Positions 37,577-48,150 are shown, numbered from the stretch's first letter. The stretch is 64,000 bases of DNA from Alphaproteobacteria bacterium (GCA_016869535.1 VGDX01000012.1:36918-100917); one strand, 5' to 3'. Numbers and translations: made by a program. Notes: generated by a model not told the origin, from the sequence alone.

Positions 37577-38908
37577 ATGGTTTCCGCCGCAGAACAGCTC
37601 GTTGCCAATCTCAACTTCGCCGCCTTCGCCAAGGCGGACGAACTGAAGAAGCGCATCCTGTTCACGCTCGGCGCGCTCTTGATCTACCGGCTCGGCACCT
37701 ACATCCCGATTCCCGGCATCAATCCGGAGGCGCTCGCCGATGTGTTTCGGCAACAGCAGGCCGGCATTCTCGGCATGTTCAACATGCTGTCCGGCGGCGC
37801 TATCGGGCGCATGGCGATCTTCGCGCTGAACATCATGCCTTATATCTCGGCGTCGATCATCATCCAGCTCCTCACCACGGTCTCGCCGCATCTCGAGGCG
37901 CTGAAGAAGGAAGGCGAGCAGGGTCGCCGCCAGATCAACCAATATACGCGCTACGGCACGGTCGTTCTCGCCGCGGTGCAGGGCTACGGCATAGCCGTGG
38001 GGCTGGAAGGCGCCGGCAATATCGTCATCGATCCCGGCTGGTTTTTCCGCATCACCACGGTGATCACGCTGGTCGGCGGCACCGTATTCCTGATGTGGCT
38101 CGGCGAGCAGATCACGGCGCGTGGCGTCGGTAACGGTATCTCGCTCATCATCTTCGCCGGCATCATCGCCGAATTGCCTTCGGCACTGGTCGGCACGCTC
38201 GAGCTCGGCCGTCAAGGCGCGCTGTCAACGGTGCTGATCATCGGCCTGTTCGTGATGGCGGTGGCCGTGGTGGCCTTCATCGTGTTCATGGAACGGGCGC
38301 AGCGAAGGCTCCTTGTGCAATATCCCAAACGCCAAGTGGGCAATCGCATGTTTCAGGGCGATGCCTCGCACCTGCCGCTCAAGCTCAATACTGCCGGCGT
38401 GATCCCGCCGATTTTCGCCTCCTCGCTCTTGCTGCTGCCCATCACGGTTGCCAATTTTTCCGCGGGCGGCCCCGAATGGTTGACCAGCATTACCGCGACG
38501 CTCGGGCGTGGGCAGCCGCTCCACATCATCATTTATGTGGCGCTGATCATCTTCTTCGCGTTCTTCTATACGGCGGTCGTGTTCAATCCCAAGGACACGG
38601 CGGAGAACCTGAAGAAATATGGCGGCTTCCTTCCCGGCATCCGCCCTGGCGAGCGCACCGCCGAATATATCGATTACGTGCTCACCAGGATCACCGTGGT
38701 CGGCGCTCTCTATCTCGCCGCCGTCTGCGTACTGCCGGAGCTTCTCATTTCCTATTGGGGCGTTCCGTTCTATTTCGGAGGAACCTCGCTCCTCATCGTG
38801 GTGAGCGTGACGATGGATACGGTGGCGCAGATCCAGAGCCATCTGCTCGCGCATCAATATGAGGGCCTGATCAAGCGGGCCCGGCTCAGAGGAGCGAGGC
38901 GGCGATGA
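37577..38908 (+). CDS. secY: SecY, protein-export channel
   Basis: SecY is the membrane pore of the Sec translocon. The 443-residue product has about ten membrane segments; family blocks include YRLGTYIPIPGINPEAL, GIFALNIMPYISASIIIQLL-type helix 2, GNGISLIIFAGI and the cytoplasmic loop ERAQRRLLVQYPKRQVGNRM. Length is standard. The ATG at 37577 follows AACAGAG; its stop overlaps adk as ATGA. Confidence 0.98.
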   Translation: MVSAAEQLVANLNFAAFAKADELKKRILFTLGALLIYRLGTYIPIPGINPEALADVFRQQQAGILGMFNMLSGGAIGRMAIFALNIMPYISASIIIQLLTTVSPHLEALKKEGEQGRRQINQYTRYGTVVLAAVQGYGIAVGLEGAGNIVIDPGWFFRITTVITLVGGTVFLMWLGEQITARGVGNGISLIIFAGIIAELPSALVGTLELGRQGALSTVLIIGLFVMAVAVVAFIVFMERAQRRLLVQYPKRQVGNRMFQGDASHLPLKLNTAGVIPPIFASSLLLLPITVANFSAGGPEWLTSITATLGRGQPLHIIIYVALIIFFAFFYTAVVFNPKDTAENLKKYGGFLPGIRPGERTAEYIDYVLTRITVVGALYLAAVCVLPELLISYWGVPFYFGGTSLLIVVSVTMDTVAQIQSHLLAHQYEGLIKRARLRGARRR

Positions 38909-39555
38909 TCCTGGTTCTGCTCGGCCCCCCCGGTGCCGGCAAAGGAACCCAGGCCAATCTGCTCGCCAAGAAGCGTTCACTCGTCCAACTTTCCACCGGA
39001 GACATGTTGCGTGCCGCGGTTGCCGCCGGCACGCCGCTCGGCCGCAAGGCTGGCGCTATCATGGAACGCGGTGAGCTTGTGCCGGACGACGTGGTCATCG
39101 GCCTGATCGCCGAGCGCCTGGATCAGAAGGACAGCGGCGGGGGTTACATCCTCGATGGCTTCCCCCGCACCATTGCCCAGGCCGAGGCGCTCGACCATCT
39201 GCTCGCGGAGCGGGGTACGACCCTCGACAAGGTGATCGAGATGAAAGTGGACGACGATGCGCTGGTCGAACGCATCACCGGCCGCTTCGCCTGCGCCAAA
39301 TGCGGCGAGGGCTATCACGATCTCTACAAGCTGCCGAAAAGGGCAGGCGTCTGCGATCGCTGCGGCAGTACCGAATTCGTGCGGCGGAAGGACGATAACG
39401 AGGAGGTCGTGCGGGCGCGGCTCAAGGCGTATTATGCTCAGACTGAGCCTTTGATCGGCCATTACCGCAAGCAGGGGAAGCTCAGGGCGGTGGATGGCAT
39501 GGCCGACATCAACCTGGTGCAGAAGGCCATAAATCAGGCCCTGGACACGCCGTAA
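38905..39555 (+). CDS. adk: Adenylate kinase, zinc-lid type
   Basis: Adk interconverts ATP + AMP and 2 ADP. The 216-residue product has the P-loop GPPGAGKGTQ (7-16), the AMP site block DGFPRTIAQAEAL, and a long LID domain with four cysteines (C130, C133, C150, C153) that should bind zinc. It overlaps the secY stop by 4 bases, the usual place at the end of the spc operon. Confidence 0.98.
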   Translation: MILVLLGPPGAGKGTQANLLAKKRSLVQLSTGDMLRAAVAAGTPLGRKAGAIMERGELVPDDVVIGLIAERLDQKDSGGGYILDGFPRTIAQAEALDHLLAERGTTLDKVIEMKVDDDALVERITGRFACAKCGEGYHDLYKLPKRAGVCDRCGSTEFVRRKDDNEEVVRARLKAYYAQTEPLIGHYRKQGKLRAVDGMADINLVQKAINQALDTP

Positions 39556-39586
39556 GGGGCCCTAAAAGCGGCCAAATTGGCCCCGG

Positions 39587-39615
39587 TTGACCTTGTCAAG
39601 CGGAATCGCTACATA
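39587..39615 (+). promoter_or_regulatory. Candidate promoter of the alpha operon
   Basis: TTGACC (39587-39592), 17 bases, then TACATA (39610-39615) in the 193-base gap between adk and rpsM. A GGGGCC/GGCCCC pair and a GGCCAAATTGGCC palindrome lie just upstream and may weakly end the spc transcript. Confidence 0.5.
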
Positions 39616-39748
39616 AGCCGCGCTACATTGCTTAACGGCCTGACCGGTCCCGGGGGTAGAGCCTGTCCGCGGTCGGTCTTGTTGCGTTCCTGATAGGCAA
39701 TCCCGGCTTAAATTTCAGCACGTTATCAGTGCATGAGGAGGCGGCTCA

Positions 39749-40117
<369 letters not shown>

Positions 40118-40176
40118 GCAACCGATACACGGCCAAGCTCTCGCTTCGCCGTCAAATGCAAATGCGGGAATAGAGC

Positions 40177-40566
40177 ATGGCCAAGGAAAAAGCGCGGGTT
40201 CGTCGCCGCGAGAAGAAAAACATCACCTCCGGTGTCGCCCACGTGCACGCAAGCTTCAACAACACGATGATCACCATCACCGACGCGCAAGGCAACGCCA
40301 TCTCGTGGTCCTCGGCCGGCACAATGGGCTTTAAGGGATCGCGCAAGTCCACGCCCTATGCCGCGCAGGTCGCCGCCGAGGATGCTGGCAAGAAGGCGAT
40401 GGAGCATGGCATGAAAAATCTGGAGATCGAAGTCCGCGGACCTGGTTCGGGACGGGAATCGGCGTTGCGCGCGCTGCAAGCGGCCGGCTTCAATATCCTG
40501 TCCATCCGCGATGTCACCCCGATCCCCCATAATGGCTGCCGGCCGCGCAAGCGCCGGCGCGTCTAA
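40177..40566 (+). CDS. rpsK: Ribosomal protein uS11
   Basis: S11 sits on the 30S platform near the E site. The 129-residue product has [40 protein letters not shown] and ends [18 protein letters not shown]. Length is standard. It lies 59 bases after rpsM. rpsD, present here in many bacteria, is absent, as usual in alphaproteobacteria. Confidence 0.98.
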   Translation: MAKEKARVRRREKKNITSGVAHVHASFNNTMITITDAQGNAISWSSAGTMGFKGSRKSTPYAAQVAAEDAGKKAMEHGMKNLEIEVRGPGSGRESALRALQAAGFNILSIRDVTPIPHNGCRPRKRRRV

Positions 40567-40589
40567 GAAGAAAGGCAAGTTACCGATTC

Positions 40590-40655
40590 ATGTTTGCACG
40601 AGGATATTCGCAAGCTGGGCCCTGCGGCCCCGCTCAATGGTCAAGAAAGGGCTAA
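40590..40655 (+). CDS. Possible 21-codon leader ORF before rpoA
   Basis: An ATG at 40590 opens a 21-codon frame (begins [10 protein letters not shown]) ending 4 bases before the rpoA GTG start, with AAGAAAGG upstream. Ribosomes ending here could restart at rpoA. It has no known family and may be chance; the rpoA frame itself also reaches this far back from a TTG at 40594. Confidence 0.25.
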   Translation: MFARGYSQAGPCGPAQWSRKG

Positions 40656-40659
40656 CCCG

Positions 40660-41676
40660 GTGCTTCAGAAGAACTGGCAAGATCTGATCAAGCCCACCAA
40701 GCTCAACGTCGCTTCGGGCCGCGACCCGGAGCGTCTCGCTACTGTCGTGGCCGAGCCGCTCGAACGCGGTTTTGGACTCACTCTCGGCAATGCGCTGCGT
40801 CGCGTGCTGCTTTCCTCTCTACAGGGCTCCGCGATCACCTCGGTGCATATCGACGGGGTGCTACACGAGTTCTCGTCGATCCCAGGGGTGCGTGAGGACG
40901 TGACCGACATCGTCCTCAACATCAAGGAGATCGCGCTCAGGCAACACGCCGAGGGCGTGAAGCGCATGGTCCTCAAGAAGGAGGGACCGGGTGTGGCCAA
41001 GGCCGGTGATATCGAGACCGGCTCGGACATCGAGATCCTCAACCCGGATCATGTCATTTGCACCCTCGACCAGGGTGCCTCGATCCGCATGGAGTTCACC
41101 ACCTCGACCGGCAAGGGCTATGTGCCCGCCGAACGCAATCGTCCCGACGACGCGCCGATCGGCTTCATTCCGGTGGATTCGCTCTACAGCCCGGTACGCA
41201 AGGTGTCCTATCGCGTGGAGAATACCCGCGAAGGCCAGATCCTCGACTACGACAAACTCACCATGGAAATCGAGACCGACGGCTCGGTGCGGCCCGAGGA
41301 TACGATCGCCTTGGCCGCGCGCATCGTGCAGGACCAACTCTCCGTCTTCGTCAATTTCGAAGAGCCGAAGAAGGAGGTGCCGTTCGAGCGTCAGCCCGAG
41401 CTGGTGTTCAACGCCGCGCTGCTCAAGAAGGTCGACGAACTCGAACTGTCCGTCCGCTCGGCGAACTGTCTCAAGAACGACAACATCGTCTATATCGGCG
41501 ACCTCATTCAGAAGACCGAGGCCGAGATGCTGCGCACGCCGAATTTCGGCCGCAAGTCGCTGAACGAGATCAAGGAAGTGCTAGCCTCGATGGGGCTCCA
41601 CCTCGGCATGGAAGTGCCGGACTGGCCGCCGGAGAATATCGAGGAACTCGCCAAGCGCTTCGAGGATCATTATTAA
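40660..41676 (+). CDS. rpoA: RNA polymerase alpha subunit
   Basis: RpoA dimerises to nucleate polymerase assembly and contacts activators. The 338-residue product has the N-terminal domain ([36 protein letters not shown]) and C-terminal domain with the helix-hairpin-helix [21 protein letters not shown] chose the GTG at 40660 ([12 protein letters not shown]), which gives the normal alphaproteobacterial N-terminus and length; upstream in-frame TTG at 40594 would add 22 unmatched residues. Confidence 0.97.
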   Translation: MLQKNWQDLIKPTKLNVASGRDPERLATVVAEPLERGFGLTLGNALRRVLLSSLQGSAITSVHIDGVLHEFSSIPGVREDVTDIVLNIKEIALRQHAEGVKRMVLKKEGPGVAKAGDIETGSDIEILNPDHVICTLDQGASIRMEFTTSTGKGYVPAERNRPDDAPIGFIPVDSLYSPVRKVSYRVENTREGQILDYDKLTMEIETDGSVRPEDTIALAARIVQDQLSVFVNFEEPKKEVPFERQPELVFNAALLKKVDELELSVRSANCLKNDNIVYIGDLIQKTEAEMLRTPNFGRKSLNEIKEVLASMGLHLGMEVPDWPPENIEELAKRFEDHY

Positions 41677-41707
41677 TCGACCGGCTGGTTGAATTTGGGG
41701 ATTTGCA

Positions 41708-42133
41708 ATGCGTCATCGTAAAGCCGGCCGGAAGCTGAACCGCTCACCGACTCATCGCGGGGCTCTTCTTGCGAGTCTCGCCGTCGCGCTCATCAAGCAT
41801 GAGCAGATCGTCACCACGCTGCCCAAGGCCAAGGAACTCCGCCGCGTCACCGACCGGCTGATCACGCTCGGCAAGCGCGGCAATCTGCATGCGCGGCGTC
41901 TGGCCTATGCGCGCCTCCGCGACGAGGCGATCGTCGCCAAGCTGTTCGATACGCTTGGCCCTCGCTATGCCGCGCGTCCGGGCGGCTATACAAGGGTGCT
42001 GAAGGCCGGCTTCCGTTATGGCGACGCCGCGCCCATGGCGATCATCGAACTGGTCGAGCGCGATGAGGCAGCGAAGGGTCTTGATTCGGGCCCGGTGCCC
42101 GAGCGCCAGACGGAAGAGGCCCCCGCTCCCTAG
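41708..42133 (+). CDS. rplQ: Ribosomal protein bL17
   Basis: L17 lies at the base of the exit tunnel. The 141-residue product begins [20 protein letters not shown] and has [20 protein letters not shown] and the C-terminal [18 protein letters not shown]. The tail beyond residue 125 is polar, as in other alphaproteobacteria. It ends the alpha operon, followed by a strong terminator. Confidence 0.98.
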   Translation: MRHRKAGRKLNRSPTHRGALLASLAVALIKHEQIVTTLPKAKELRRVTDRLITLGKRGNLHARRLAYARLRDEAIVAKLFDTLGPRYAARPGGYTRVLKAGFRYGDAAPMAIIELVERDEAAKGLDSGPVPERQTEEAPAP

Positions 42134-42156
42134 GCGGCACGCATTGCCTCTAAGTG

Positions 42157-42184
42157 AAAAGGCGCGCCGGTAAGCGCGCCTTTT
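42157..42184. terminator. Bidirectional terminator after rplQ
   Basis: AAAAGGCGCGC (42157-42167) and GCGCGCCTTTT (42174-42184) pair perfectly over 11 bp with a 6-base loop. The A-tract and T-tract make it work in both directions, ending rplQ from the left and the convergent 42212 gene from the right. Confidence 0.9.
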
Positions 42185-42211
42185 GTGCTTCTACGAACCG
42201 CGTTTGCCAGT

Positions 42212-42724
42212 CTACTCGGACTTGCCTTCCTTGGCGTCCGCGGCGGCGATTGCTGCTTTCTTGATGCCGGCGACGCCAGCTTCGAAAATGCCCTCGACGA
42301 TCTTCTTGGCCTCCTCGTCGCTCTTGCCATCCGCTTCGAAGCTCGCCGTCCAAAGGATCTCGACGCGGTCGGGTTCGTCGTCGGCTCCCACGGTCAGCGT
42401 GGCGTTGTAATCCTTAACCGGCAGCGGACCCTCCAGGATCGTGTAACTGTAGCTGTTCTCGGCTGTCTTCGTTTCCTCTTCGAGGATCTTGGCGCCATCC
42501 TTCAGGGTAAGGGTGTGGAGCAATTTATCGCCGTCCTTGCTCTCCTCGCATTTCGCCACCGCTGGGTGCCATTTCTGGATATCGCAGAAACCCCCAACCA
42601 GAGCCCAGACTTCGGCCGGCGTGCCGGGCGCTTCCCGCCGCTTCCTGACGTCGATCGCTTCGGCATAGGCGCTCCAGGCAATGAGCGCGGCGAAAGCAAT
42701 CAGGGTCAGTTTGAACATGCGCAT
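42212..42724 (-). CDS. Exported SRPBCC-family protein (MxaD-like)
   Basis: The 170-residue product has a signal peptide (FKLTLIAFAALIAWSAYAEA) and a START/SRPBCC-type domain: PAEVWALVGGFCDIQKWHPA near the start, SYSYTILEGPLPVKDYNATL in the middle and a C-terminal helix IVEGIFEAGVAGIKKAAI. These features match periplasmic SRPBCC proteins such as MxaD, which in methylotrophs aids methanol dehydrogenase. The link to MxaD is by fold and layout only; no mxa genes are nearby. The ATG at 42724 has GGGAGAG upstream; a second in-frame ATG lies at 42718. Confidence 0.75.
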   Translation of the reverse strand: MRMFKLTLIAFAALIAWSAYAEAIDVRKRREAPGTPAEVWALVGGFCDIQKWHPAVAKCEESKDGDKLLHTLTLKDGAKILEEETKTAENSYSYTILEGPLPVKDYNATLTVGADDEPDRVEILWTASFEADGKSDEEAKKIVEGIFEAGVAGIKKAAIAAADAKEGKSE

Positions 42725-42926
42725 CGTTCTCTCCCATATTTAGGGTTATGACTGGCAAACCTGCCAAAGGCGCGCCATCTTAGTTGAAAGCCGATATAGG
42801 GAAAATGGGATATCCCCTTGATCCGGCCCCAAGAAAACCGGGTTTTTCTGGGAGACCGAACGGGCTGCAAGGGGATGTTTTGGCCCCTTGTCTCGACCGG
42901 TCGAATTACCCTAACAGAGTGAAGTC

Positions 42927-44369
<1,443 letters not shown>

Positions 44370-44372
44370 TCC

Positions 44373-45701
44373 ATGAAAAAGGTGGCCACGTTGTTCGAGG
44401 CTGCCGGGCTTGCCGACAGCGCTCCGCGCCCGCTGGCCGATCGGTTGCGGCCGGCCACGCTCGCGGACGTCATCGGCCAGGACCACCTTCTAGGCGAGCA
44501 GGGAATCTTGAGCCGCATGGTCAAGGCGGGGCGGCTGTCTTCGGTCATCTTTTGGGGCCCCCCCGGTACCGGCAAGACCACGGTGGCGCGTCTCCTTGCC
44601 GAAGTCACCGATCACCATTTCGAGCAGCTCTCGGCCATTCATTCCGGCGTAGCGGATTTGCGCAAAGTTTTCGATGCGGCCCGCGCCCGCCGCGAAGAGG
44701 GGCGGGGTACTTTGTTGTTCGTGGACGAGATCCATCGCTTCAATCGCTCGCAACAGGATGCCTTCCTGCCGCATATGGAGGACGGCACCATCATCCTGGT
44801 CGGCGCCACCACCGAGAACCCGTCCTTCGAGCTGAATTCGGCCTTGCTGTCGCGGGCAAGCGTGCTCACTTTCAAGCGTCTCGACGAGGCGGCGATCGAA
44901 GATTTGCTCGAGCGCGCCGAGACCCATGAAAAGCGCAAGCTGCCGTTGACCTCCGATGCTCGCGAGGCGCTGATCAGCATGTCCGACGGCGATGGCCGCG
45001 GCGCCATTAATCTCGCCGAGGAAGTGTTTCTTGCCGCGGCCTCGGGCGCCAGGACGCCGATCGACCGTGAGGCCCTGATCGGCCTCGTGCAGCGCCGCGC
45101 GCCGCTTTACGACAAATCGCAGGACGGTCACTACAATCTGATCAGCGCCATGCACAAATCGGTGCGTGGCTCGGACCCCGACGCAGCACTTTATTATCTC
45201 GCCCGCATGCTGGCAGGAGGAGAGGACCCGCTCTATATCGCCCGCCGTCTGGTGCGCATGGCGGTCGAGGATATCGGCATGGCCGATCCGCTAGCTCTGG
45301 TGCAGGCCAATGCCGCCAAGGATGCTTACGACTTCCTCGGTACGCCGGAAGGGGAGTTGGCGCTGGCGCAAGCCACCATCTACATGGCCACTGCGCCGAA
45401 ATCGAACGCCGCTTATATGGCGTTCGGCGCGGCGCAGCGCGCGGCTGAGGACAGCGGCTCGCTGCTGCCACCGAAACACATCCTCAACGCCCCGACGAAG
45501 CTGATGAAGCAGGAAGGCTATGGAAGCGGCTACGCCTACGACCATCACGAGGCGGAAGCCTTCTCCGGTCAGAACTATTTCCCCGACGGTATGGCGCGAC
45601 AGAACTTCTATGCGCCCACGTCTCGCGGCTTCGAGCGTGAGATCAAGGAGCGCCTCGACCGCTGGGCGGAACTCCGCGCCAGACGGCCGAAGCGCGAATA
45701 G
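44373..45701 (+). CDS. rarA: RarA (MgsA), replication-associated recombination ATPase
   Basis: RarA is a clamp-loader-like AAA+ protein acting at stalled replication forks. The 442-residue product has Walker A WGPPGTGKTT (61-70), Walker B LLFVDEIHRFNRSQQDAFLP, sensor 1 GATTENPSFELNSALLSR, and the C-terminal tetramerisation domain (YMAFGAAQRAAEDSGSLLPP; SGQNYFPDGM). Length is standard. It begins 3 bases after the HtrA-type gene; the same pair is common in alphaproteobacteria. Confidence 0.95.
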   Translation: MKKVATLFEAAGLADSAPRPLADRLRPATLADVIGQDHLLGEQGILSRMVKAGRLSSVIFWGPPGTGKTTVARLLAEVTDHHFEQLSAIHSGVADLRKVFDAARARREEGRGTLLFVDEIHRFNRSQQDAFLPHMEDGTIILVGATTENPSFELNSALLSRASVLTFKRLDEAAIEDLLERAETHEKRKLPLTSDAREALISMSDGDGRGAINLAEEVFLAAASGARTPIDREALIGLVQRRAPLYDKSQDGHYNLISAMHKSVRGSDPDAALYYLARMLAGGEDPLYIARRLVRMAVEDIGMADPLALVQANAAKDAYDFLGTPEGELALAQATIYMATAPKSNAAYMAFGAAQRAAEDSGSLLPPKHILNAPTKLMKQEGYGSGYAYDHHEAEAFSGQNYFPDGMARQNFYAPTSRGFEREIKERLDRWAELRARRPKRE

Positions 45702-45722
45702 TGCCGGCATGACGATCCAGAG

Positions 45723-46322
45723 GTGAGGGTGGAAATCGATCATGACGGCTTGCGGCGTACGGTGCTTATCGTGGCGCTGCTCAATCTCGCCTATTTCGGC
45801 GTGGAATTCGCCGTGGCGCTTGCCATCGGCTCGGTATCGCTGTTCGCCGATTCCATCGACTTCCTGGAAGACGCGTCCCTCAATCTTTTAATTCTGGTTG
45901 GGCTCGGCTGGACCGCGCCGCGCCGCAGGCTGCTCGGTAAAGTCTTGGCGGGCATCCTGCTGGTGCCGGCCGTCGCCACGCTATGGACCGCGGCGCAGAA
46001 GCTCGCCATACCCGTCGCGCCCGCGCCCATACCGCTTACGGTCACCGGCGGTGGCGCGCTCATCGTGAATTTCATCTGCGCCGCGCTCTTGATGCGCTTT
46101 CGCCATCATGGCGGCAGTCTGAGCCTCGCCGCCTTCCTCTCGGCGCGCAACGACGTGCTAGCGAATGCGGCGATCATCCTTGCCGGCCTGGTCACGGCCT
46201 ACACGCTGTCGATCTGGCCCGATCTTCTCGTCGGGCTCGGCATCGCCGCCATCAACGCCGACGCCGCGGTTAAAGTCTATAAGGCGCAACGTGAACGCGA
46301 CATTGCCCAGGCCACACCCTGA
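45723..46322 (+). CDS. Short CDF-like cation transporter
   Basis: The 199-residue product has about six membrane segments. The second contains SVSLFADSIDFLEDASLNLL, matching the metal-site helix of cation diffusion facilitators, and a later one ARNDVLANAAIILAG matches the second metal-site helix. The usual His of the HxxxD pairs is replaced (DxxxD and NDxxxN), and the C-terminal cytosolic domain is missing; typical members have about 300 residues. The metal is unknown and transport activity uncertain. The start is GTG at 45723, 21 bases after rarA. Confidence 0.7.
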   Translation: MRVEIDHDGLRRTVLIVALLNLAYFGVEFAVALAIGSVSLFADSIDFLEDASLNLLILVGLGWTAPRRRLLGKVLAGILLVPAVATLWTAAQKLAIPVAPAPIPLTVTGGGALIVNFICAALLMRFRHHGGSLSLAAFLSARNDVLANAAIILAGLVTAYTLSIWPDLLVGLGIAAINADAAVKVYKAQRERDIAQATP

Positions 46323-46327
46323 CGACG

Positions 46328-46748
46328 TTACTTCGCCACGAGAACCGGGCAGGGCGATAGGTCGACCAGACGGTCGGCGCGGGTGCCGAGGACTCGCTCG
46401 TAGAAGGTTGAGTGGCCGGTGGCGCCCGATCACCAGGAGGTCCGCCTTGAGATCCACGGCGAGCATGATGATGTCGCGCACGGGGTGCCCGGCGACGAGG
46501 TGCGTGACGAGTTTTACGCCCTTCTCCTCGGCAAGCTGCTCGGCCCGCCGTATGACGGGACGGTAGAAGCGTCCGGCTATGCGCTTTTCGTCGCTGACCT
46601 CGCCGATGGTTTCCGGAAAATCTGAAATCTCCTCGACGCAAACCATATGAAGTGACGCTCCAGATAGCTTGGCGAGGTCCACGGCCAGGACGAGGGCCTT
46701 GCTGGCGCCTTCGGAGCCGTCATTGGCATGAAGAATGGTCTTGAACAT
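46328..46748 (-). pseudogene. UspA-family universal stress protein, frameshifted
   Basis: UspA-type proteins bind ATP through a G-2x-G-9x-G(S/T) loop near the C-terminus. From the ATG at 46748 (AGAGGGTC upstream) the frame encodes MFKTILHANDGSEGASKALV and ADLLVIG, then goes out of frame at a GGG run (CCC at 46425-46427 on the + strand). Dropping one G restores ATGHSTFYERVLGTRADRLV and DLSPCPVLVAK followed by a stop at 46328, giving 139 residues, the normal UspA length. As written, the frame runs on past 46328 with unrelated sequence. Either a real frameshift or an assembly error. It lies 25 bases after the antiporter gene, in the fluoride riboswitch transcript. Confidence 0.85.
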
Positions 46749-46773
46749 GGGCTGACCCTCTTGCTCTGAGCCG

Positions 46774-47991
46774 TCACTTGGGAACGCGCGTCGCAGCCGG
46801 CTCGGCCGTTGGCGCGCCGCCTTCAACGGTCGCTGACTCGGGCTTAGGCAGCAGATGACGCGGCAGATAGAAGGCGTTGGCGATGATGGTCGGAATCACG
46901 GCGCTCGCGATGACCGCGGCAACCAGCGCCGAATATTGCGACTGGTCAATGATCCCGTGTGATAGTCCGAACAGGGCGGAGATCGTGCCGAATGTGAGTC
47001 CGGTCGACATCAGGAGGGTGGTGTAAGCCGCCTCCTTCGCCGGCGCCTTGTAGAATTTGGTCACTGGGTAAACGCCGATGATCTTGGTCGCCACCTTGAC
47101 CACAAGCAGGAGAAGGAAGGCAACAGGGGCCGCGATCAGCGCGGGGATCGAAACGAAGGACCCGGCGCGGATGAAATAGAAGGGCGTGAGCAGTCCGAAG
47201 GTGAGCGTCCGCAAGCGCCGGATGAGAATGTGATCCTTGCCGACGCTGCCGGCTAGCACCATGCCGATCAGATAGGCGGGCAGCACCGCTTCGCTGTCGG
47301 CCCAGGTGGCGAGCGCGCCCATGCCCAAGAGGCAGAGCAGAAGGAACTTCGTCTCAATCTCGGAGGGGCGGTTGCCGTAAAGACGGAAGAAGCGGGGCGT
47401 CACCCAAGGTAGAACGCCGAACGCGACCACGCCGACGCCGAGGAAGATCAGCGTCTTATACGTGAAAGGCGCGAAGATGAGACCGAGCGCCACCACGGTG
47501 CCGAGGTCGGTCACGAAACAGGCGGCGAGTACCGTCTTTCCATAGTCGGTGGTGTTGAAGCCAAATTCCAGCATCACCGCATAGACCACGGCGACCGAGG
47601 TGGTGGACATGGCGACACCGGCGAGCCAGCTCGGCATTGGGTCCCAGCCGAGCAGATAATGAGCCGCGGCGGCGCAGCCGATGAAGGGAAAGAAGAAGCT
47701 CGCAAACCCGATAGCGGCGGCCTCCTTCCATTTCAGCTTGAACACGACCGGATCGAGTTCGGTGCCGGCCAGGAAGGTCAAGACGATAGCGCCCAAGCCC
47801 GAAAGGAACTTGATCCAGGTCTCGTCGGTGCCGAGCACCGCCGCGCCGACGAGCGCTCCGAGGATGAGCTGGGCCACGGTGCCCACCACGATCTCAGAGA
47901 GGGCGGTTGAAACACGGAACCAGATGGAGAAGAGCGCCGCGACCAGGGCTAGCCCCAGCCAAAGCGCCGCCAATGTCCAGATTTCCGTCAT
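46774..47991 (-). CDS. CPA2-family cation:proton antiporter
   Basis: The 405-residue product has about eleven membrane segments and the Kef/NhaS3-like Na+/H+ exchanger pattern: FLAGTELDPVVFKLKWKEAA, MSTTSVAVVYAVMLEFGFN, ACFVTDLGTVVALGLIF (the conserved TD in the ion-binding helix) and LLTPFYFIRAGSFVSIPALI. It lacks RCK/TrkA-N domains, so it is not KefB/C. The ATG at 47991 has GGAAAGG upstream. A fluoride riboswitch with terminator occupies its leader and uspA follows, so a role in fluoride stress, directly or through ion and pH balance, is inferred; the transported ion is not known. Confidence 0.85.
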   Translation of the reverse strand: MTEIWTLAALWLGLALVAALFSIWFRVSTALSEIVVGTVAQLILGALVGAAVLGTDETWIKFLSGLGAIVLTFLAGTELDPVVFKLKWKEAAAIGFASFFFPFIGCAAAAHYLLGWDPMPSWLAGVAMSTTSVAVVYAVMLEFGFNTTDYGKTVLAACFVTDLGTVVALGLIFAPFTYKTLIFLGVGVVAFGVLPWVTPRFFRLYGNRPSEIETKFLLLCLLGMGALATWADSEAVLPAYLIGMVLAGSVGKDHILIRRLRTLTFGLLTPFYFIRAGSFVSIPALIAAPVAFLLLLVVKVATKIIGVYPVTKFYKAPAKEAAYTTLLMSTGLTFGTISALFGLSHGIIDQSQYSALVAAVIASAVIPTIIANAFYLPRHLLPKPESATVEGGAPTAEPAATRVPK

Positions 47992-48044
47992 ACCGACTTT
48001 GCCTTTCCAAGCGTCCGCGGGATCGTTGGCAAGGCAGGGCTACG

Positions 48045-48068
48045 AAAAAACCCGCCTTGCGGCGGGTT
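48045..48068 (-). terminator. Terminator of the fluoride riboswitch
   Basis: Read leftward, AACCCGCC pairs with GGCGGGTT over 8 bp around loop GCAA and is followed by TTTTTT. It lies in the antiporter leader, 54 bases before the start codon, so it must be overcome for expression. Confidence 0.9.
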
Positions 48069-48150
48069 GCGGACCGGGCTCCCACCGCGTAGCAAATCTG
48101 CGGTAGGAGTCATCAGCCAAAGGCGGTTCGGGGGGACTCCATCCCCTTCG
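48045..48150 (-). promoter_or_regulatory. Fluoride (crcB-motif) riboswitch
   Basis: Read leftward, the aptamer shows P1 GGGG/CCCC around ATGGAGT, the linker GAACC, P2 GCC/GGC, and the conserved GGCTGATGACTCCTAC. GGAGT (48136-48140) can pair with ACTCC (48106-48110) as the pseudoknot. Downstream, GCGGTGGGAG (48079-48088) can pair with the aptamer end CTCCTACCGC (48100-48109), or its GCGGTGGG with CCCGCCGC (48059-48066), the 5' arm of the terminator. Fluoride binding would hold the aptamer end, free the antiterminator and turn the antiporter-uspA unit on. Class known from Baker and co-workers' crcB motif; the switching logic here is inferred from pairing. Confidence 0.9.
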
